Source of the DNA: Sycon ciliatum | Taxonomy: Eukaryota > Porifera > Calcarea > Leucosolenida > Sycettidae | Assembly (NCBI RefSeq): GCF_964019385.1 | Contig: NC_088647.1 | Span: 3,286,184-3,350,183, forward strand | DNA length: 64,000 nt | Reading direction: 5' to 3' | Shown here: positions 57,243 to 64,000 of the stretch, piece after piece | Layout: each line of letters starts with the position of its first letter | How positions within the stretch are numbered: the first letter of the stretch is position 1 | The notes under the pieces: model-generated | Told to the model about the DNA's origin: nothing | The model's input: only the letters and a program-made list of their open reading frames with translations | Databases searched by the model: none | Translations under genes and position numbers: made by a program

Positions 57243-60200
57243 GGTATGTGGAAAAATTGAAGGCAAACTTGAAAACGAAGTTGAAGACACCACTGCAGCT
57301 GTACATATGGTTGACAAATATGGTGGTAAAAACACACCTGGAATTTTACCGCCATATTGCCAAACTTGAAAAGGTACAAGTATTAGAAAAGAAAGGAAGT
57401 TCTCCTATTCCCACAGAAAAGCAAGGACAATAAAGTCTGCAGAAGCCGTTCTAATATACACCTGTCTATACACCCGTCTGACTACTGGAAGAGTTGAATG
57501 TCTAATGGGGCACAAAGTCTAGAGTTTTAATGAGAAAGAACACATTGGTAGCTCAAGAAACGTTACACGTATGTTATTCCTTCTCTCCTCTGTACTGGAG
57601 AAATAGAAGACAGGTGTGTGATGGCGGGGTCATTAAACATCGTGCCCGCTAAGTGGGAAGTTTTCGCAAATCTTTAAACTTTAGACTCGTCACACTTTCA
57701 ACTCCTATAGTACTTAGAGAGATGGGGGATGTACACGTACATGTAGCAGGAATGTGCACATTGGTAATTTGGTGACTGCCGTGACAGGGTACCAACTACA
57801 CCTTCGCTATGGACAGTGTCCCTCTCAATACATCTGTATGCCTGCCCGCACGCAAGTGCGCAGATTTCTCAAACTGGACAAGGATCTTGGGTATACATAT
57901 ACAGTAGGTATCGGTTATAGCGTGGGTGTTTGAAAAACGACATTTGATTCTTATTGCCGATATTTCTTACACACGATAAATCACGTGTGACATATCATAT
58001 GCACGTGTGACATACAGGTATCATAATTACAATTATGCGCGCACGTTTGGCATGTGGACACGTACAAGCATGTAGGTCTACACATGATACACACGGATCA
58101 GACTCGCGGTCGTGCTAGGCGACTGCGGAGCAGCAGATACGAGAGAAGTCGGAAGAAAGAGTCCGACTGGACAGAAAAAGTGATTCTCCTATGCTCAGTT
58201 TGACATAACTCTCTTTTTGTGTTGAATATTAATTATATTATTGTATTGAGTATGCACAGAGCACAGATGTTATTACTACAGGCGATACACTTTGCACTAA
58301 TCTGGCATATTTTGCTACACAAAATCCATTCTTAGGGCCGATATATTCTAGTATGCGATAATACTGCTTGTAAGAATAAATATACACATAAAATATGTGT
58401 TATGATTATGAAAAAATGGGTGTTCATTCTTGTAGGCAGTATATTCTTGTATACGACCACACTATAACCGATACGCACTGTACATGATGTATTAAAGAAA
58501 GCATGACTCGAGAGGTTGAAACAAATGAAAGTGAGTGGTTGACTGTCAACATGAAACTTTCACGCCAGTGTGAATACCAGCATGAATAAGCCTCTGGGTC
58601 ATCCTAATAAAGATATTATTATTATTATTAAGCGAGGGTCCCTGGTTCGAGTCCTGGTGGTGACAGTCAATTTTTTCTTCAGACTTTTCCCGTTTGTCTC
58701 TTTCCCTCAAACCAGTTAATTATTATTATTATTGTGGAAGAGAAAAGGACATATGGATACGAGTTAAGAGTAACTCTCCATCACTGTAACATGATACTAT
58801 ATACAGTCAGAAAGTGCAATAACTAGGCACAAAACTGACAGAGTACTGAAACATTCGACGTCCTGACACCTAGCTTCAACACATCTCCGTAGCGCTAACC
58901 GACAGCCTTCCAACTTGGAAGGTTCAAGGTTATGGAAAAGACCAAAGAGGGGAAGGCAAGCGCAACGAAAACGAGCAAAAGCTACAGTCCCAACGGAACA
59001 AAGAATGTCGATTGTTACTGGACGATGACGAGACCAGTACGATATTTGACAAAGCGGTCTAACTACAATTCGAAGCAGCAAAGCAGCACACCACCCAACT
59101 TGGGTGTCATGCATGACAACAATGTCATGCATGAGGAGTACTGTAGGAGTTTGGCTTTCGGCTTGTACAATTCGTTTTCGCAAAGCTTCCCTTTCTTTAC
59201 TTATCTTTGATATTTATGACCCACCCAAGTTGGGTGGTGTGCTGCTTTGCTGCTTCGAATTGTAGTTAGACCGCTTTGTCAAATATCGTACTGGTCTCGT
59301 CATCGTCCAGTAACAATCGACATTCTTTGTTCCGTTGGGACTGTAGCTTTTGCTCGTTTTCGTTGCGCTTGCCTTCCCCTCTTTGGTCTTTTCCATAACC
59401 TTGAACCTTCCAAGTTGGAAGGCTGTCGGTTAGCGCTACGGAGATGTGTTGAAGCTAGGTGTCAGGACGTCGAATGTTTCAGTACTCTGTCAGTTTTGTG
59501 CCTAGTTATTGCACTTTCTGACTGTATATAGTATCATGTTACAGTGATGGAGAGTTACTCTTAACTCGTATCCATATGTCCTTTTCTCTTCCACATTTAT
59601 TTATGGCTCAACATCCGAGTTTCAAATTATTATTATTATTATTAATACCAGGCATGGCTTAAGCCTTACCGAATACAGGATGAGGATGGAGACAAACTGA
59701 ATGATGCTGTAAAGCGCCATGAACTTGAAGACACTGAACGAAGTGACCAGAGCTGCACGCCCCTCCCTGGAACAAATGAAAAGAAACAAGGCAAAAGGCA
59801 AATGAAGGATTCACATACGGACAAAGTTTTCCAAAAGATATTTTCTAGAAATCTCTCCCCCTCTCTCCCTCCCTCTCTCCTTGTCTGTCTGTCTGTCTGT
59901 CTCCCTCCCCCCCCCCCCCCCTAATATTACAAGATCTCAACTGGTTTCAACAGCATCAACCACGGGCAAAGACAGTGAAGCCAACAGATATATCAATAGA
60001 ATGAAAGATAATTCCGACCTGAATACATCTGCCGTGCACACAGTCACACACACACACAGTCACACACGCATGTGACACAAAATAGCAAAATCCACTATTC
60101 GAATGTTCTGCTGTTTGTCATCGAACCAACGGATATTTTATACAGTGCAGCATTCGGCTGACAACGGGCACTGAGTCAGCAGATTGAAATTCACACAGTG

Positions 60201-63094
60201 TAGCGGCAGCAGAATTAGTTACATGTACTTGAACTGTACTCTTTCAACAGAGCGGAACTCTCAAGACTACCACGGACACACAGTGGAACTCAAGCCGTAT
60301 AAGGCCTGCAGCCAATGGACGGCTAACATCACATTAGCCTAGGCGCATGCATCAAAGTAGGCAGACATTCAGCGCATACCTAATCAAAGTTGGCACGCAT
60401 TCAATGTTGGGCACTTTGGACGTGAAGGGACTGGCTATGGATGCTTCCGCCTCTGACAGTGAAATTCCAGCATGAGCTGCCTTCAATGCCTGCGAAGGGC
60501 GACAAACAATGCACAGAGCGTTAGTTATTAAAAAATGGCAGCTTTGCAAGCCAGTCAAGAGAAAGATGGCAGCAATCTCACTCCAGTGTGCAGATCGATG
60601 CACGTACAAGTCAAAGCCTCACTCCAGTGTGCAGTTGATGGTTAATGGTTGATGTACGTACAAGTCAAAGCCTCACAGCCCTGGCACTTCCATAATCTCA
60701 TCAAGCAGGACACATAGTATCAATAATGAGATGATTGCACATGCACTGTACATGCTGCATGCAGCATGCAGCACGGAATGTGGTGAACCACTTACTCCAC
60801 AGTCGTTAGCCCCATCGCCACACATACCAACGCCATAGCTGTGGCCATAGAACAACACACAGTGAGCACACAGTGAGCACACAAAAAGCACACACAAAGC
60901 ACACACAGAGCACACAATGAGCATGCCCACAGTACACGGAGCGCACACAGTGAGCATGCAGAGAGTACACCAACAGCACACAATGAGCACACAGTGAGCA
61001 CACAATAAGCACAACATGAGCACACACCGAGCACACACAGAGCATGCCGAGAGTACACCAAGACTGCAAGAGCACACAGTCAGAATAGTATTGGACAGGG
61101 CAGAAAGCTAGAGCAGCAGATACAATCATCCAGCAAGACAGGCACAATCTTCAGTGTACACGAGTGTTTGGTGCATTTCTTTGGGAGAGAAACCCGATGT
61201 GCAGCCAGACTGTGGACATGCAGGATTTTTGAACAGTTCATCAGAAATAATTCACAGGTGTCAAAGCTGGCCCGGATCTCTCTGCTGCGTGCAGCCTAGT
61301 GAGAGCTATGCATTGTATTTTCATTGGGACCAACACAACTGGTATACTTGCTAGTGATTCAAAGTAGACATTGTTGATTGCCACGAGTACTCAGACATGG
61401 CACAGAGACTGTCAGCTTTCTAGCAGTATTGCCACTCACCCGAGGGATTGGAATTCTTGCACTAGCTGCGTCTTCTGTTCCGGCGCCATGCGTGCAAACA
61501 CGGAGCCACGCAGCATGAGTCTCTTGAGCAGGTCGGGATAGTACTGGCGCACCAAGGCAAACGACTTACCAGATATGGCCAGCCGCACGGTGCTCAACAC
61601 ACCGCTGGGCGACACAAGACTGGCTACATCGGTCGCTGGAGAGCCGTTGCTGCTGCCGTTCTGATACGATGGGATACCAGGCTAAATACAGGCATACAGC
61701 AGCAAGAGCAACAGCAACAACAACAGCAGACGTAGCGGTGGTGGAAAAAGCAGCATCAGCAGTGGAAGCAGCATCGGCAGTGGAAGCAGCATCGGCAGTG
61801 GAAGCAGCATCGGCAGCAACGTAGACATGAATGAGCTATGACCGGAAATGGTTTGGAACGCAACCTGTCAAGTAATGGCAAGTGGCCATTTTGTTTGGTA
61901 CTTCGTCTAGACATACCCTACGGAATACACAGACTCCTTGGGATGAAGACATTTTTCGGGCCGTAATTTTTCTTCTTCGATTTCTCACTTCCTCAAGGTG
62001 TATGTACATGCCAAGAGCTGCTTTCCAAGAAGCCCAAGATTCTGAAATTCCATTCAGGGAAACCAACATTATGAACAAAAGGATATGGTGCCTGCCCGCG
62101 AATTGAAATTGGCCAAATCCTGCCGTGAGAATGAACCATAAAGGGTTAACTTTTAAAACGTGGCAAGACTTTTCTTACATGTCCGTGAGTGGGTAGGCCA
62201 AGTGACTGTGACATTGCGTCTGTGGGTTCACCAACGGCTGAGAACTGGATTACAGGTAGTGAAGTGGCTACTGCTGCGGCTGTGGAAGGCGTTTCTTCTG
62301 CCGGCTGTGGGCCCACACCTCCGCCGTTCTTGCCGGGGGTGGCATCTCCGTTAACTGTAGCAGTGTCATCACTCTGCGCTTTGTGAGCCGTTAACATAAC
62401 CACCTAAACATAACAGCAGACATAACAGCACACACACACACACATACACACACACACACAGACAGACAGACAGACAGACACACACACACACACAACATAG
62501 AGTATGTTGGCTTTGACAATGGTGCAGCTGCAATAGCAAACCTTAGAGGCACCATACAAAAGCAGGATTGGTAAGCGCAAACCAATATCGCTCCTGCTTA
62601 CCTTCTGATGGGAGCGGATCATTCCACATTCCCGAGCAACGCTGACCGCAGTTTGGATGTTGTCACCTGCAAAGTGCAGAAAGTAGGGCAAGCAATGCAG
62701 CATCAACACCATACGACTCGTCACTTGTTACTTGTCACATGAGAGGAGAGCAGCTGCCTCACCAGTGCACCCACCGTGCTTGACGGGGATACAGCTATCA
62801 CAGTTACACAGTGACACACCACATCCCTGCCATACAGCACACATGGCAAGCGGGACAACACAACACATCATGCCTGCGCAATTGGTGAAGTAAAATAAAA
62901 GTCAACAACAACAACATCCTAGACGGCCAGCACAGCACACATGGCAAGCAGGCGGTGACGACGACGTACCTGTGACCATGACAGTGCGAATGTCGGCGTC
63001 ATGCAGCTCGCGAATGATGGGCGCCGTCTCCGGTTTGAGCGTGTTGCACATGACAAGAAGGCCAAGGAAGCTCAGGTCCTTCTCAGCATCCACT
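49792..63094 (-). CDS. P5B-type ATPase, C-terminal half (ATP13A2/3 family)
   Basis: Thirteen minus-strand exons with matching phases: 63094-62970, 62666-62602, 62403-62179, 61681-61440, 60838-60796, 60489-60380, 59766-59670, 57128-57056, 56684-56564, 53189-53041, 51594-51506, 50428-50339 and 50079-49792 (stop). About 571 aa. Landmarks: [36 protein letters not shown], the hinge [28 protein letters not shown], then six hydrophobic segments. [12 protein letters not shown] and the terminal F-x-F-S-x-G-x-P-Y-R pattern favour P5B over P5A. Members pump polyamines out of late endosomes and lysosomes. The phosphorylation site D-K-T-G-T and N-terminal half lie beyond the window. Exon 62403-62179 holds a long Thr/Ala-rich insert. 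Confidence 0.93.
51972..52106. repeat. (CTCAACT)n 7-bp minisatellite
   Basis: About 18 units of CTCAACT with CCACT, TTTCT and TGAACT variants, in intron 10 of the ATPase gene. Confidence 0.92.
52291..52706. mobile_element. 416-bp MITE in an ATPase intron
   Basis: AGGCGAGACCAAAATAAAAT through ATTCCCGGGC (52291 on) is the near-perfect inverse of GCCCGGGAATCTC...GGTCTCGCCT (to 52706), about 34 bp with a few differences. No protein. The superfamily is not clear. Confidence 0.78.
53205..53280. repeat. (CAA/CAG)n array
   Basis: Imperfect CAA and CAG trinucleotides just upstream (on the minus strand) of the ATPase exon at 53189-53041. Confidence 0.85.
54020..56040 (+). mobile_element. BEL/Pao-like LTR retrotransposon remnant
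   Basis: The LTR-like end ...CCGTAACA is followed by a primer-binding-site motif TGGTGCCGAAACCCGAGA (54048-54065). Near the other end, codons 55255-55415 give D-G-K-I-R-S-A-S-V and [11 protein letters not shown], the pattern at the end of BEL/Pao pol. A polypurine GGTGGGGAG (55657-55665) then leads into TGTCACGAAC (55666), a likely LTR start. Gag and most of pol are missing. The two LTR pieces are different parts and cannot be aligned. A hAT fragment lies between them. Confidence 0.55.
54189..54842 (+). pseudogene. hAT transposase C-terminal fragment
   Basis: Within this open frame, codons from about 54310 to 54545 read [26 protein letters not shown] and [18 protein letters not shown], the hAT dimerisation domain. 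A Pro/Ala/Ser-rich tail follows to the stop at 54840. The DDE core is missing. It lies in the 3.4-kb intron 9 of the ATPase gene, on the opposite strand. Confidence 0.8.
56297..56316. repeat. Poly-C tract
   Basis: Run of about 19 C in intron 9 of the ATPase gene. Confidence 0.9.
57176..57240. repeat. (CA)n microsatellite
   Basis: About 62 bp of CA, 48 bp from the acceptor side of ATPase exon 57128-57056. Confidence 0.95.
57902..58480. mobile_element. 579-bp pogo/mariner-like non-autonomous element
   Basis: CAGTAGGTATCGGTTATAGC (57902 on) matches the inverse of the right end (to 58480), CAGTGCGTATCGGTTATAGT, over 24 bp with a few mismatches; TA flanks both ends. The interior is AT-rich and non-coding. 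It sits in intron 7 of the ATPase gene. Confidence 0.8.
58560..58732 (+). mobile_element. tRNA-like SINE pieces with (ATT)n tails
   Basis: GGGTCATCCTAATAAAGA followed by (TTA)n (to about 58630) is a retroelement 3' tail. Then AAGCGAGGGTCCCTGGTTCGAGTCCTGG (58630-58657, in two overlapping blocks) is a tRNA B-box region whose AAGCGAGGGTCCC and TTCGAGTC parts match the SINE head at 33205-33285. It ends in a second (ATT)n. Confidence 0.5.
58733..59595. mobile_element. Foldback element with ~375-bp near-identical arms
   Basis: Left arm 58733-59107 and right arm about 59221-59595 are inverted copies, identical over at least 280 bp by comparison of the translated frames. The centre (about 113 bp) includes TGTCATGCATGACA and ATGTCATGCATGA. 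The arms hold no known protein. It belongs to the same family as 1658-5022. It lies in intron 7 of the ATPase gene, 75 bp from exon 59766-59670. Confidence 0.93.
60841..61075. repeat. GAGCACACA-type minisatellite
   Basis: Degenerate tandem of 10-12-bp units (GAGCACACAGT, AAGCACACACA, GAGCATGC) in the intron between ATPase exons 61681-61440 and 60838-60796, starting 3 bp from the acceptor side of the latter. Confidence 0.88.
61708..61820. repeat. 18-bp minisatellite GTGGAAGCAGCATCGGCA
   Basis: Four near-identical units at 61758-61815 preceded by CAA/CAG-rich sequence, in the intron just upstream of ATPase exon 61681-61440. Confidence 0.88.
62430..62495. repeat. (CA)n-(GACA)n microsatellite
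   Basis: CA dinucleotides surrounding a GACA block, in the intron between ATPase exons 62666-62602 and 62403-62179. Confidence 0.9.
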
Positions 63095-63151
63095 CTGCAT
63101 GAAAGCATCAATAGCATCACCACACTACCCCATTACCCCATTACCACGTCA

Positions 63152-63182
<31 letters not shown>

Positions 63183-63319
63183 GCTGATACACCAATACAT
63201 TAGTACGATCAGTGCCAAGTTACCACTGGCAGTCGACACCAGTGCAGTGACGATGATAATGGCCGCAGGATTCAACACAACATTACAACTAGGCAGACGT
63301 AGCGGTGGGATTGCACGAG

Positions 63320-63696
63320 AGAGTCCATTCATAAAAGGATGGACTTCTAGCTTTTGGCCATAAATGGTTCAAACGGACTTTTTTGGAATTTCTTTCGGCA
63401 ATCCCCTATGGAATGCTCTTTCAATAAAGGCAATACTGTTTCTAAAGTCTATTTCTCCAAAAAGCAAACGGCAAGAATAGGATTTCGGCCAGGTTTTGAT
63501 CCAAAAGCACTGAATTGGGAAAATCCAGGCCGCTTCACTCTACTTGCAACAGTACATTGTGCGGTTCGAACCCCAGCTGAGGTACCATTTTGGACTTTCA
63601 AGTTTCAAATTTCGCGGCACTGCACCACGTACGATAAAATCGCCAAAAACGGGAACTCGCTGGAGCAGGGGCCCATCTTTTTTATGAATGGACTGT
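63320..63696. mobile_element. 377-bp MITE
   Basis: AGTCCATTCATAAAAGGATGG (from 63322, 20 bases shown in part) is the near-perfect inverse of CCATCTTTTTTATGAATGGACT (to 63694); TA follows the right end. A B-box-like GGTTCGAACCCC lies inside at 63563-63574. A 114-codon open frame covers it (63354-63698) but shows no known domain. A second copy starts at 63840. Confidence 0.68.
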
Positions 63697-63839
63697 AGAA
63701 TCATTTCTTAGCAACGGCAGGCTTGGTATTATTTCCAACATGCAGCATCTGCAACATCACTACCATCCACATGCACACCATGACTACAGAGTACCAGGAC
63801 TAGCACAATGCACTGGCTTGCCTCACCTCACCCTACTAC

Positions 63840-64000
63840 AGTCCATTCATCGGAAACTGGCCCGCTGGCTTTTGAAAGTTGGATTTGGGCCGAATTGAGG
63901 ATCAAAAACCCACTTTAAATCTCAAAAATCTGGGTTTTGGATCTGCTTCTCCATACGTTTTGCCATGGCATACCTGTCCTAATTTTGTAAAACCTGGCTG
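63840..64000. mobile_element. Start of a second copy of the same MITE family
   Basis: TA then CAGTCCATTCATCGGAAACTGG shares its first 14 bases with the ends of the element at 63320-63696. The rest is cut by the window edge. Confidence 0.5.

Noticed and set aside
58797-59531. Two identical protein genes on opposite strands
   Set aside because: They are the same sequence in the two arms of a foldback element, with no known domain.
62880-62920. A third LINE 3' end with (AAC)n tail near 62895
   Set aside because: There is an (AAC)n run but no GGGCA/TGCCC hairpin and no RT tail upstream.

Overview
The window is eukaryotic and almost certainly from an invertebrate metazoan. Housekeeping genes are split into many short exons with GT..AG introns. 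Introns and spacers are packed with microsatellites, non-LTR retrotransposons, P, hAT, pogo/mariner-like, TTAA-target and Penelope-like elements, and tRNA-derived repeats. This repeat mix fits a sponge or cnidarian-grade genome, but no base here settles the species. Two runs of exactly 200 N (11887-12086 and 36301-36500) are scaffold gaps, and both fall inside or beside retrotransposon sequence.

Three host genes can be built with matching splice phases. (1) 17548-21457 (+): an adaptor with three SH3 domains, 705 aa in three exons, resembling Dlish/Vamana of the Fat-Dachs pathway. (2) 40511-47929 (+): a complete ten-exon CMSS1 (small-subunit processome / DEAD-box-like) gene of 312 aa. (3) 49792-63094 (-): the C-terminal 13 exons (about 571 aa) of a P5B-type ATPase (ATP13A2/3 family, lysosomal polyamine transporter). 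Its N-terminal half lies beyond the right edge.

The most notable region is a nest of DNA transposons at 23615-35657. An outer TTAA-target element (about 2.9 kb when restored) carries a 612-aa DDE transposase of the Mutator-like family seen in invertebrates. Inside it lies an 8,239-bp P-superfamily transposon (26320-34558) with perfect 32-bp terminal inverted repeats (TIRs) and a perfect 8-bp target duplication, GTTTCTAC. This P element carries two convergent, intron-containing genes. One is a 1,038-aa P-type transposase with no THAP domain, with two C2H2 fingers and an unfamiliar N-terminal region. The other is a protein ending in a SAP-like DNA-binding motif. The outer element's right end abuts an 844-bp foldback element, joined through the sequence CCTTAAGG.

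Layout: 1-1657 minisatellite and LINE tail; 1658-5022 an old foldback element split by a LINE; 5036-7077 an antisense LINE and an unassigned ORF; 7854-14000 DNA-transposon relics and a zinc-finger LINE; 14000-17547 little identifiable; 17548-21457 SH3 gene; 22910-23530 LINE relic; 23615-35657 transposon nest; 35658-38958 LINE relics, one broken by a Penelope-like palindrome bearing hammerhead-ribozyme motifs on both strands; 39000-40510 tRNA-like repeat and spacer; 40511-47929 CMSS1; 48618-49521 tandem duplications; 49792-63094 P5B-ATPase, whose introns hold a foldback with about 375-bp arms, BEL/Pao and hAT relics and several MITEs; 63320-64000 two related short elements. The host genes have no evident functional link to each other.
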